A DNA stretch of 64,000 bases from positions 62,001 to 126,000 of the forward strand of contig NZ_JADPJH010000033.1 of assembly GCF_023073315.1 (NCBI RefSeq). The letters are read 5' to 3'. This DNA is from Bradyrhizobium sp. 1 (GTDB taxonomy: Bacteria > Pseudomonadota > Alphaproteobacteria > Rhizobiales > Xanthobacteraceae). Positions 35,359 through 43,889 of the stretch are shown piece by piece. Position 1 is the first letter of the stretch. Each line of letters begins with the position of its first letter. The notes beneath the pieces are model-generated. The model saw only the letters and a program-made list of their open reading frames with translations. It ran no database searches and was not told the DNA's origin. Both the position numbers and the translations under genes were made by a program.

Positions 35359-36525
35359 ATGTTTCGTGGGCTGGTCATGCTCGCGCCTGCCTTGGTTGCG
35401 GGCATTTCTTTTGCGTCTACACGCTATGCATGCGCCGAGGACATCAAGCTGCCGGCGACATTGACGTTCACCGCCTATGACACCGGCACTGCCGGCTTCA
35501 ACATCGCGGTCGGCGTCGGCAAGATGATGAAGGACAAATACTCAACCGATGTGCGCGTGCTCCCCGCGGGCAACGACGTCGCGCGGCTTGCACCGCTGCG
35601 CGCCAAGCGCGCCGCCGCATCGGCGATGGGATCGGGCTCCTATTTCGCGCAGGAAGGCGTGTTCGAGTTCGGCTCCAGGGAATGGGGCCCGCAGCCGCTG
35701 CAGATCATGCTCTCGAGCGTCGATTGCAATTGCGGTTCGCTTGGCGTTGCCGCCGATAGCGGGGTGAAAGATCTGAAAGACCTGAAAGGCAAGCGCGTCG
35801 GCTTCGTGGTCGGCTCGCCCGCGCTGAACCAGAATTCGCTCGCGGTGCTCGCCTTCGCAGGCCTGACGCAGAAGGACGTCAAGATCGTCGAGTTCGCAAG
35901 CTACGGCGCGATGTGGAAGGGCCTGATCAACAACGACACTGATGCAGCCTTCGGCACGACCATCACCGGCCCCGCCAAGGAAGCCGAGACCTCGCCGCGC
36001 GGCCTGGTCTGGCCGCCGCTGCCCGCCAAGGACAAGGAAGGCTGGGCACGGATGCAGAAGGTCGGCTCGTTCTTCTTCCCGCAGACCGCCACTTGCGGCG
36101 CCGGCATTTCGCCCGAGAAGCCGATCGAGCTTGGCAACTATCCCTACCCGATCTTCGTCGCCTACGCCTCGCAAGCACCCGATCAGGTCTATGCGATGAC
36201 CAAGGCGATGATCGTGAACTACGACGCCTACAAGGATTCCGCGCCCGGCGCCGGTGGGCTTGCCGCCGACCGGCAGACCAAGAACTGGGTGGTGCCCGTG
36301 CATCCCGGCGCGGTGAAGGCTTTGAAGGAAGCGGGACAATGGAGCGATGCGCAGGATGAGCACAACAACAAGCTGATCAAGCGGCAAGAGGTGCTTGGCG
36401 CGGCGTGGGCGGAGTACGGCAAGTCCAATCCGCCGGCCGATGACAAGGCATTCCTCGACGGCTGGATGAAGGCGCGCGCGGCGGCGCTGGCCAAGGCCGG
36501 CATGCCGAACGGGTTCGAGGACTAG
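35359..36525 (+). CDS. TAXI-family TRAP transporter solute receptor
   Basis: A 388-residue periplasmic receptor with a signal peptide (MFRGLVMLAPALVAGISFAS, cleavage near the CAED region). It begins the mature part with LTFTAYDTGTAGFNIAVGVGKMMKDKY and has the typical TAXI sequence DLKGKRVGFVVGSPALNQNSLA. GGAGGGAAAC precedes the ATG at 35359. TAXI receptors bind dicarboxylates or amino acids, but the ligand is not readable. The fused TRAP permease follows after a repeat-containing 238-bp gap. The pairing with a carboxyltransferase/biotin carrier suggests the imported acid is activated to CoA form and carboxylated. Confidence 0.85.
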   Translation: MFRGLVMLAPALVAGISFASTRYACAEDIKLPATLTFTAYDTGTAGFNIAVGVGKMMKDKYSTDVRVLPAGNDVARLAPLRAKRAAASAMGSGSYFAQEGVFEFGSREWGPQPLQIMLSSVDCNCGSLGVAADSGVKDLKDLKGKRVGFVVGSPALNQNSLAVLAFAGLTQKDVKIVEFASYGAMWKGLINNDTDAAFGTTITGPAKEAETSPRGLVWPPLPAKDKEGWARMQKVGSFFFPQTATCGAGISPEKPIELGNYPYPIFVAYASQAPDQVYAMTKAMIVNYDAYKDSAPGAGGLAADRQTKNWVVPVHPGAVKALKEAGQWSDAQDEHNNKLIKRQEVLGAAWAEYGKSNPPADDKAFLDGWMKARAAALAKAGMPNGFED

Positions 36526-36564
36526 TCTCGCAATGGGACCGATGGTTGCCAGGACGACAGTGCG

Positions 36565-36682
36565 CCCCCTCTCCCGCTTGCGGGAGAGGGCTGGGGAGAG
36601 GGTGGGTCCGCGGTGGGATTCCCCCAGAGGAAAGAGCCCTCACCCGCGCCTTCGGCGCGACCTCTCCCGCAAGCGGGAGAGG
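36565..36682. repeat. Dispersed palindromic repeat, CTCTCCCGCTTGCGGGAGAG family
   Basis: CCTCTCCCGCTTGCGGGAGAGG at the left and CCTCTCCCGCAAGCGGGAGAGG at the right are each self-complementary and also mutually related, with CCTCACCCGCGCCTTCGGCGCG between them. It is located between the TRAP receptor and permease genes and could reduce downstream expression so that receptor exceeds permease; this is inference. Confidence 0.85.
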
Positions 36683-36763
36683 TTCAGAGCCTGCGGCCAC
36701 ATTCGATTCTCCAACGGCCATTCGCCCTAGTCAGCAATTAGCAGCCCACGCGCAGGGTCGATC

Positions 36764-38839
36764 ATGTCGTCTGCTTCAATCTCCACGGCCCCCAAGGATG
36801 AGGCCAAGCGGATCGTGTTCGACGATCCGCACGGCGCTGCCGGCAACATGCAGGAAGCGGAGGTTACGCGCGTGCGCACCTTGCGCGGCGCCTGGCGCTG
36901 GACGCTGATCGCTGCGACCGCAGCGACGATCCTGCTCTGCATCAACCAGCAGTTCTCGCTGCGATTCTTCATTGGCTACACCCAGCTCAACACGGAGTAT
37001 TTCTACCTCCTGATCGCCTTGATGCTGCCGTTCACCTTCCTGATTTTTCCAGGCACGGCGCGCGCGCCGCTCGACCGCATTCCCTGGTATGATCTCGTCT
37101 TGTTCATGGGGACGTTTGCTGCGGCATTGCTGCTGATGTCGAACGTGCGCAAGGCGGCCGAGGCCGGCTGGGAATTCGGCGGCGCACCGAACACCGTGAT
37201 CGCGGCGGGCCTCGTGATGTGGGCCATGCTGATGGAGGCGCTACGCCGCACCGGCGGCTGGAGCCTGTTGCTGAGCGTCTTCCCCTTCACCGTCTATCCG
37301 CTGTTTGCAGAATCCGGCTGGCTGGGTCCGTTCCGCGGTACGCAGTCGACGCTGGAGCAGGCGACGGCCTATCACGTGCTCTCGGGCGAGAGCCTGCTCG
37401 GCATTCCCATCCAGGCCTTTGCCGACACCGTGATCGGCTTCCTGGTGTTCGGCACGGCGCTGATGATGACCGGCGCCGGCAAATTCTTCATCAACCTCGC
37501 CTTCGCGCTGTGCGGCACCTTCCGTGGCGGCGCGGCAAAGGTCTGCATCTTCGCCAGCGGCCTGCTCGGCATGATGTCAGGCTCGATCATCTCCAACGTG
37601 CTGACCGCCGGCACCATGACCATTCCTGTCATGAAGAAGAGCGGCTTTCGCGCCTCCTATGCCGGCGCGATCGAGGCCTGCGCCTCCACAGGCGCGGTGC
37701 TGGCGCCGCCGGTGATGGGCGCGACCGCCTTCGTGATCGCGCAGTTCCTCAATGTCAGCTACGCCGATGTCGCGATCGCCGCGATCATTCCGGCGGCACT
37801 CTATTACATCGGCCTGTTCATGCAGGTGGATTCCTACGCCGCGCGGCACGGGCTGAAGGGCATTCCGCGGGCCGAGTTGCCGCGGATCATGGATACGATC
37901 AGGGACGGCTGGTACTACGTCTTCGTCATCGCGCTGCTGATCGTGATGCTGCTGTATTTCAAGCGCGAGAGCCATGCGCCGTTCTATGCGACCGCGCTGC
38001 TGCTCGTGCTCAACCAGCTGTTCTCCAGGGACACGCGCTGGACGCTCGCGACCATCGGCAAGTTCCTCGAGGTCAACGGACGCACCTTCGTCGAGCTCGT
38101 CGGCATTCTCGCCGGCTGCGGCCTGCTGATTGGCGCGTTCTCGATGACCGGCGTGGTATCGAGCCTCGCCAACGATTTGCTGCGCATTGCGGGCGACAAT
38201 CCGTTCCTGCTGCTCGGCATGTGCGCCCTCACCAGTCTCATTCTCGGCCTCGGGCTGACGACGACGGCCTGCTACATCTTCCTCGCCATCCTGGTCGCGC
38301 CCGCGCTGGAAAAGCTCGGGCTGAACAAGATGGCCGTGCACATGTTCATCTTCTATTGGGGCATGCTGTCGTCGATCACGCCGCCGGTCGCGATCGCCTC
38401 CTTTGCGGCCGCCGGCATCGCGGGCTCGCCGGCGATGAAGACCGGTTGGGAATCGATGTGGGTCGGCAGCATCATCTATTTCATCCCGTTCTTCTTCGTG
38501 CTCAATCCGGCGCTGGTGCTGCAGGGGCCGAGCCCTTATCTTGCCGGCCTCGGCCTGATGGCGCTTGCCGCGTTCGGGACGCTGTTCATCTGCGGCGGCA
38601 TCCAGGGCTACCAGCCCTTCGTCGGCGATCTCCGCGGCGCGGGCGCGCTGGAATGGCCGATCCGCGTGCTGCTGGTGATCGGCGGCTTCGTCGTCGCCAC
38701 GCCCGGCGGCGGCATCATGCCGCTGTCACAGATGCAGGTGACGCTGCTCGGCCTTGCCATCCTCGTGCCGACCGTTCTGATCGCCCTGCTGCTGGTGCGG
38801 CGGCAACCGCCGCTGCCGGACGGGTTGCGCGCACCCTGA
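36764..38839 (+). CDS. Fused TRAP transporter permease (DctQ-DctM type)
   Basis: A 691-residue membrane protein combining the small and large TRAP permease domains. The N-terminal region has about four hydrophobic segments (from RWTLIAATAATILLCINQQF), and the larger C-terminal part has at least twelve, including the conserved LLGMMSGSIISNVLTAGTMT and GATAFVIAQFLNVSYADVAIAAIIPA. This 4TM/12TM arrangement is characteristic of partners of TAXI receptors. It works with the upstream receptor in sodium-driven uptake. Confidence 0.92.
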   Translation: MSSASISTAPKDEAKRIVFDDPHGAAGNMQEAEVTRVRTLRGAWRWTLIAATAATILLCINQQFSLRFFIGYTQLNTEYFYLLIALMLPFTFLIFPGTARAPLDRIPWYDLVLFMGTFAAALLLMSNVRKAAEAGWEFGGAPNTVIAAGLVMWAMLMEALRRTGGWSLLLSVFPFTVYPLFAESGWLGPFRGTQSTLEQATAYHVLSGESLLGIPIQAFADTVIGFLVFGTALMMTGAGKFFINLAFALCGTFRGGAAKVCIFASGLLGMMSGSIISNVLTAGTMTIPVMKKSGFRASYAGAIEACASTGAVLAPPVMGATAFVIAQFLNVSYADVAIAAIIPAALYYIGLFMQVDSYAARHGLKGIPRAELPRIMDTIRDGWYYVFVIALLIVMLLYFKRESHAPFYATALLLVLNQLFSRDTRWTLATIGKFLEVNGRTFVELVGILAGCGLLIGAFSMTGVVSSLANDLLRIAGDNPFLLLGMCALTSLILGLGLTTTACYIFLAILVAPALEKLGLNKMAVHMFIFYWGMLSSITPPVAIASFAAAGIAGSPAMKTGWESMWVGSIIYFIPFFFVLNPALVLQGPSPYLAGLGLMALAAFGTLFICGGIQGYQPFVGDLRGAGALEWPIRVLLVIGGFVVATPGGGIMPLSQMQVTLLGLAILVPTVLIALLLVRRQPPLPDGLRAP

Positions 38840-38860
38840 TTGCGTTGCACAAGAGGGGCG

Positions 38861-40705
38861 ATGACCAACTCGCCGCCCGCCTCTGCCTGGATCCGCTCAA
38901 AACCGCCCTTGCTGCGGTTTCTGAACACTTGCCTCAACGAATTCTCCGCCGAGATGTCAGGCCATGTCGCCGACTACATTCCCGAACTGAGCAAAGCCGA
39001 CCCTGCCTATTTTGGCATCAGCCTCGCGACGCTGGATGGCCATGTCTACGAGGTCGGCGACTCCAGGGTGCCCTTCACCATCCAGTCGATGTCAAAGCCG
39101 TTCGTGTTCGCGCTGGCGCTGGATCTTCTGGGCGCTGGCAAGGTCGAGAGTGCGATCGGCGTCGAGCCCTCGGGCGACCCCTTCAACTCAATCCGCCTCA
39201 ACTCCGACAACCATCCGTTCAACCCGATGGTCAATGCCGGCGCGATCGCCTGCACCGGGCTGATCTACGACAGCAAGGGCGCTGATGCCTTCGAGCAGAT
39301 CCGCCTCGCGCTCAGCCGCTTTGCGGGGCGCGATCTCGCTGTCGACGAGGCGGTCTATTCATCGGAGAGCCAGACCGGCGACCGCAACCGCGCGATCGGC
39401 TATCTGCTCAAGACCAACGCGGTGATCTCGAAGAATGTCGCAGGCGTCCTCGACGTCTATTTCCGGCAATGCGCGGTGCTGGTCACGGCGCGCGACATCG
39501 CGGTGATGGCGGCGACGCTTGCCAATCGCGGCGTTAATCCGGTGACGGGCGAGCAGGTGCTGACGCCGTATGCGATCTCGCGCACGCTCTCGGTGATGAC
39601 GTCCTCCGGCATGTACGACTATGCCGGCGAATGGATCTACCGGATCGGCATTCCCGCCAAGAGCGGCGTCGGCGGCGGCATTCTGGCGGCGCTCCCTGCC
39701 CGCCTGGGCCTCGGCAGCTATTCGCCAAAACTCGACAAGCACGGCAACAGCGTGCGCGGCATCAAGGTCTGCGAAGCCCTGTCCTCGCATTACGATCTGC
39801 ACATGCTCAACCGCAGCGACGACGCCCGCAACGCCGTCATCGCCGACTACGACATCGGCAAGAGCCCGTCGCGGCGGGTGCGCCGGCCGCAGGAGCGCGA
39901 GATTTTGGCCGCGCACGAGCAGGAGGTGCGGATCATCGAGCTGGTCGGCACGCTCTCGCTCTCGGCGGTCGACTACGTCTCGCGCCGGCTCGCCGGACGG
40001 CCACGGCCGCAATTCGTGATCTTCGATCTCCACCGCGTCACCTCCACCACGCGCGCCGGTGCGCGGCTCGTGGCCGAAGCGTTCGAGGAGCTCGCCGCGC
40101 TGAATGTCACCGTGGTCTTGTCCGGTGTCAGGCGCGCCTCCAAGGAATGGAATACGCTGCGGGAGTGGACGGCGGAGCTGAAGAACGTCCGCGACTTCTA
40201 TCTGCTCGACACCGCGATCGAATGGGCGGAGGACCAGATCGTCTACCGCTATGGCGGCTCGATCGACTTTCACGAGACCACCGAGCTTGCCGAGCAGCCG
40301 CTGCTCGAAGGCCTCAGCGCGGAGGAAGTCACCGAGCTCGGCGCGATCTGCACCATCAGGACCTACCAGTCCGGTGCAAAGATCCTCACCACCGGCGATC
40401 CCGCCGATTCCCTGTTCTTCCTGCGCAGCGGCGCCGTGCACGTCACCCTGCCCGATGGCGTCCGGCTGGCGACGCTGACCGCCGGCATGGCGTTCGGCGA
40501 GATGGCCCTGATCGAGACCACCCGCTCCGCCGACGTGTTCGCCGACATGGCCGCGACCGCGTATGAGGTCCCCTTGAAACATTTTGAGCACTTTCGCGAA
40601 CAGCACCCGCGCGCCAGCGAACGCATCATGCGCAACCTGGCGCAACTACTGGCCGATCGGCTGATCGTCGCCAATGCCAAGGTGGATATTTTGACCTCGA
40701 CTTGA
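38861..40705 (+). CDS. glsA: Glutaminase fused to STAS and cyclic-nucleotide-binding domains
   Basis: A 614-residue three-domain protein. Residues about 18-320 are a serine-dependent glutaminase (beta-lactamase fold) with Ser76 and Lys79 in QSMSKPF, NPMVNAGAI (121-129), SES (168-170) and KSGVGGGI (268-275); it converts glutamine to glutamate and ammonia. Residues about 355-465 look like a STAS domain (IIELVGTLSLSAVDYV, FVIFDLHRVTSTTRAGARL). Residues about 480-605 form a cNMP-binding domain with the cassette FGEMALIETTRSADV (545-559). Ordinary bacterial glutaminases stop near 310 residues. The ATG at 38861 follows GAGGGG. There is no membrane segment. Nucleotide control of glutaminase activity is the natural inference. 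Confidence 0.88.
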   Translation: MTNSPPASAWIRSKPPLLRFLNTCLNEFSAEMSGHVADYIPELSKADPAYFGISLATLDGHVYEVGDSRVPFTIQSMSKPFVFALALDLLGAGKVESAIGVEPSGDPFNSIRLNSDNHPFNPMVNAGAIACTGLIYDSKGADAFEQIRLALSRFAGRDLAVDEAVYSSESQTGDRNRAIGYLLKTNAVISKNVAGVLDVYFRQCAVLVTARDIAVMAATLANRGVNPVTGEQVLTPYAISRTLSVMTSSGMYDYAGEWIYRIGIPAKSGVGGGILAALPARLGLGSYSPKLDKHGNSVRGIKVCEALSSHYDLHMLNRSDDARNAVIADYDIGKSPSRRVRRPQEREILAAHEQEVRIIELVGTLSLSAVDYVSRRLAGRPRPQFVIFDLHRVTSTTRAGARLVAEAFEELAALNVTVVLSGVRRASKEWNTLREWTAELKNVRDFYLLDTAIEWAEDQIVYRYGGSIDFHETTELAEQPLLEGLSAEEVTELGAICTIRTYQSGAKILTTGDPADSLFFLRSGAVHVTLPDGVRLATLTAGMAFGEMALIETTRSADVFADMAATAYEVPLKHFEHFREQHPRASERIMRNLAQLLADRLIVANAKVDILTST

Positions 40706-40721
40706 GCGCGACGGTTGCAGC

Positions 40722-41024
40722 TCAGCGGCTCGCCGCCTCGCTGATCCGCCGATTGATCTTGGCCGCACTCGCCTTGAGCAATTCGGATGGCTGCTGGCCG
40801 GTCGCGGCGCACAGGCAGGCCCAGTAATAGATGACATCGCCGAGCTCTTCGACGAGACCCGCCTTGTCGAGCCAGTCATCGCGCAACAGCTTCTTGATGT
40901 GCTCGGCCACCTCGCCGGATTCACCGGCGAGGCCGAGACCGAGATAGGACAGCCGCTCGTTGGACGGATGCTCATCGACTTTCGCAATGCTCGCGGCCCA
41001 GGCCGCATATTCATCGATCGTCAT
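40722..41024 (-). CDS. MazG-like nucleotide pyrophosphohydrolase
   Basis: A 100-residue all-alpha NTP pyrophosphatase. Metal-binding acids occur in the family pattern: Glu35 and Glu38 in GESGEVAE and Glu60 with Asp63 in VEELGDVIYY. It would hydrolyse a non-canonical NTP to NMP and PPi. ATG 41024 gives a single MazG domain and a natural end. It is last in a minus-strand group and follows the carboxymuconolactone-decarboxylase-like gene by 26 bp; a functional link to amide breakdown is not evident. It converges with the glutaminase gene. Confidence 0.85.
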   Translation of the reverse strand: MTIDEYAAWAASIAKVDEHPSNERLSYLGLGLAGESGEVAEHIKKLLRDDWLDKAGLVEELGDVIYYWACLCAATGQQPSELLKASAAKINRRISEAASR

Positions 41025-41050
41025 CGGCAGACCTCGCCGCGGTTTTTGAA

Positions 41051-41578
41051 TCAGCCCACCACTTCCGTGACCGGCTGGAGATCGATCTCGAACGTCTCCA
41101 AAAATTTCGACGTCATGATGTAGAAACCGACCGAGAGCTGCAACTCGACCAGTGCGCCCGGCGTCAGCTTTGATGCGATCGCCTTGAAGGTCGCATCCGT
41201 CGGCTTGTTGAGCTTCACGATCTCGTCGGTGAAGGCGAGCGCGGCGCGCTGCGTCTCGTCGAAACAGGCCGCCGCCTGCCAGTTCTCGAGCGCCTCGTTC
41301 TGCTCGTCGGTGACCCCGACATTCTTGCCGATGCGCTTGTGCGCGACGATCTCGTACGGCGCCTCGCACAAAATCCCGGTGCGCGTGATCGCGAGCTCGC
41401 GGACGATGGGATCAAGTTCGCCCTTATGCCTGATAGCACCGCCGAGACGGCAATACTGCTCAAAATAGCTCGGCGAATGCGCCATCATACGAAAAATATT
41501 GGCGTGGCGGTTCTTGTCGAGGATTTCGCGGGTGCGGTCGGACGCGTTGATCGGGTCGCTGTAGATGATACGGGCCAT
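41051..41578 (-). CDS. Carboxymuconolactone-decarboxylase/AhpD-fold protein
   Basis: A 175-residue all-helical protein. The motif around ILCEAPYEIVAHKRIG places Cys71 and His80 as in gCEYEwxxH-type CMD proteins. The second cysteine of the AhpD CxxC pair is absent, so a disulfide reductase role is unlikely. It could be a decarboxylase or an enzyme of unknown reaction. It follows the dimethylformamidase-like gene by about 70 bp and is probably co-transcribed. This pairing appears as an accessory of amide or aromatic degradation clusters, but the reaction here is unknown. Confidence 0.82.
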   Translation of the reverse strand: MARIIYSDPINASDRTREILDKNRHANIFRMMAHSPSYFEQYCRLGGAIRHKGELDPIVRELAITRTGILCEAPYEIVAHKRIGKNVGVTDEQNEALENWQAAACFDETQRAALAFTDEIVKLNKPTDATFKAIASKLTPGALVELQLSVGFYIMTSKFLETFEIDLQPVTEVVG

Positions 41579-41650
41579 CAGTCACCTTGGGTCTTGTTGT
41601 CGTTTTTTGGCAGTCCCCAAGACTATTCGTGCACCGCCCCAAGAGCAACA

Positions 41651-43879
41651 TCATGCCGAGGAGTTCGGCGCTGGAAACGGCGTCGAATCGGCAAAGCGCC
41701 TGACGATGTTGGTCACCAGCAGGGCCGCCACATTGTTGTAGCCGTCGACCGGCAGCGCGCCGATGAAATTCATCGAGCCGACCGAAAACACCGCGCCGCC
41801 ATTCGGCGTCTCGAAGAAGGTCAGGTCGGAGCGGATGATGTCCTCGCGCGACGCCGGCCAGACATGGTCGTAGCGCTCTTCATTGACGGGTTGATAGGTC
41901 GGATCGTCGAGAACAGCCCGGCCGATGATGATCGCATGATGCGGCGTGCCGAGGCGCGTGTCCGCACGGTCGAGTTCGTGGCCGGCGGCGCCACCGCCCA
42001 TGAAGCCGCGCTCGCCGAGCTTGGCACCGGGGCTCGCCAGATCCTCGATCCCCTCTCGCATGAACGCGACGCGGGGATCGAGAATGCCGTCGAGGAAGGT
42101 GTAGGGGAAACCCTTGTATTCCCCTTGCGTGCTGAAGCCGACGCCGACCAGCGCCTGCGGCGGGCGGCCGAGCCGTCGCCAGAGTCCGCCATAGGAGCCG
42201 TCGAACGCATGATAGCTCTCGCCGGGCAGCGTCTCCCAGAGCCGGATGCCGCCCTCGGCGCGCCGCAATTCGAAAGCCCAGGTGCCCGTCGCGTGTGGCA
42301 CCACCTTCCAATAGAAGCCGTTGCCACCGAGATACATGAAGCGGCCGCCATTTCCGATGTAAGCACCGAGCGCATCGAGCGTCTCGTGCGTATGATATTC
42401 CGGATGCTGGCCGGTCAGAACGACCGAATATTTCGACAGCAGCTCGACGCCCTCGGCATGGACGTCGTGATCGGTGATGACCTCGAAGTCGATACCTTTG
42501 CGCGTGAGAAGATCGGTGATGGCGCTGTCGGCAGAGATCCAGTAGAGACCGGAACCGTATTCGCTGGGATCGACCAGATGAATCTGGTTGACGCGCTTGT
42601 CGATCAGCGGCCGGCGCATGGTCGACATCACCACACCACTGCCATCCGAATGGAAGTTGTAGGGCGAGACGCCGTATTCCGGATGGCCGTCCGGCGCCTG
42701 GGCCAGCGCGCCCCAGGCCAGCGACCGTTCCGTGATCAGGGCCTGCCTGCCCTTCTTCTGATACTGGCTATAAACCGTGTAACTGAAGGTCGGCGCCAGG
42801 AATGCCACCCTGGCCTGCGATCCCGGTATTTTGGCGCGGACATAAAAGACGATGTTATCGCGCACGCCATCTTTTTCGAGGTGCAGCGCATAGACGCCGC
42901 TTGTCCAGTCCTCAGGCACGGTAAAGCTCAGCGACGGCTGCCAGCCGGAATCACCGATATCGTCGTCGTGGAAATGGATCGCGCCCCAAAGCTTGGGATC
43001 TTCGGTCCAGCGATGCGTCACGCCGCCGGTCCAGCGCGAGCCCGTCATTGCGCGCGTTGGCAAATTGATGCAGGTGCCGTGCGCCTTGGCGGCGCCGATA
43101 TCGGTCGCTGTGTCGGTCGGAATGCCGATGGAGAAATCCCATTCAGCAATGGCGGGTGCCGCCGCTCCAGAGGCCTGCGCGGCGATGACGCCGTCAAGGC
43201 CGGTGCCGCCATCGGTGATGCGCGGCCGTTCGATCTTGCCGTTGAAATGGTGGACCACCCTCTGGCCAGCGCGCTCCGCCGCAATCGCCGCCGCGCCCGT
43301 GCCGGCCAACGCAGCCTTTCGCGCACTCAGCGTTTTCATCGCGCGCTCGTCGCGGTCGAGCCTGATCTTGCGCGGCGCCTGTGCGATCGCCAGCGATCCG
43401 GTCGCGGGATCGAACAGGCAGGCGATATCGTGCCAGGCACGCTCGGTCAGCGCGACGCCGGTCTCGACCTCGACGGTGCCCTCGCCGGTGACGAGCCGGG
43501 CGAAAGCACCGCTTTCACTGATGCCGAGCGTCAGCGAACCGCCGGAGCCCGCAAAATTCAGCACGGCCTGCTTGCCCGCGGCGAGCAAGGTCGGCCACAC
43601 GGTCGCAGCAAAGGCGACCGGACCCGCCGGCAACGCCAGTGCTGGTACATCGACCCATGAGCCCTTGGCGATGGTCTGCTCGATCCCATCGTGCTGGCCT
43701 TCGAGATCCCACTTGACCGGAATCTCGCGATAACCGGGCCCCTTCGGATTCGGGTCGCCACAGATCACGCGTGCGATCCGCGCCGAATAACGGCCGCCGC
43801 CCTTGACCGCGATCATGAACTTGATGTCGTCGCCGGGGCGCACGCTCCAGCGGTCTGCGTAGCCGGTGATTGGAAGCAT
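41651..43879 (-). CDS. N,N-dimethylformamidase large subunit-like amidohydrolase
   Basis: A 742-residue protein of the N,N-dimethylformamidase beta-subunit family. An N-terminal beta domain (YADRWSVRPGDDIKFMI) is followed by a LamG/concanavalin-like section (about 90-220), a beta section (about 300-350) and a large domain with YTVYSQY, PYNFHSDGSG, YGSGLYWISAD, LTGQHPEYHTHETLDAL and YLGGNGFYW. Tyr and Glu residues in these segments (for instance Tyr367, Tyr407, Glu494) could form the Tyr-Tyr-Glu mononuclear iron site known from this family; exact residues need alignment. DMFase cleaves N-substituted formamides and has a separate small subunit, which I do not see. AAGGAT precedes the ATG. The true substrate is unknown. 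Confidence 0.82.
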   Translation of the reverse strand: MLPITGYADRWSVRPGDDIKFMIAVKGGGRYSARIARVICGDPNPKGPGYREIPVKWDLEGQHDGIEQTIAKGSWVDVPALALPAGPVAFAATVWPTLLAAGKQAVLNFAGSGGSLTLGISESGAFARLVTGEGTVEVETGVALTERAWHDIACLFDPATGSLAIAQAPRKIRLDRDERAMKTLSARKAALAGTGAAAIAAERAGQRVVHHFNGKIERPRITDGGTGLDGVIAAQASGAAAPAIAEWDFSIGIPTDTATDIGAAKAHGTCINLPTRAMTGSRWTGGVTHRWTEDPKLWGAIHFHDDDIGDSGWQPSLSFTVPEDWTSGVYALHLEKDGVRDNIVFYVRAKIPGSQARVAFLAPTFSYTVYSQYQKKGRQALITERSLAWGALAQAPDGHPEYGVSPYNFHSDGSGVVMSTMRRPLIDKRVNQIHLVDPSEYGSGLYWISADSAITDLLTRKGIDFEVITDHDVHAEGVELLSKYSVVLTGQHPEYHTHETLDALGAYIGNGGRFMYLGGNGFYWKVVPHATGTWAFELRRAEGGIRLWETLPGESYHAFDGSYGGLWRRLGRPPQALVGVGFSTQGEYKGFPYTFLDGILDPRVAFMREGIEDLASPGAKLGERGFMGGGAAGHELDRADTRLGTPHHAIIIGRAVLDDPTYQPVNEERYDHVWPASREDIIRSDLTFFETPNGGAVFSVGSMNFIGALPVDGYNNVAALLVTNIVRRFADSTPFPAPNSSA

Positions 43880-43889
43880 CGAAAATCCT

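Noticed and set aside
41339..43660. Very long plus-strand open frame opposite the dimethylformamidase-like gene
   Set aside because: It has no recognisable domain and is Arg/Gly/Ala-rich noise of a high-GC antisense strand. The minus-strand gene has full family motifs and a ribosome site.
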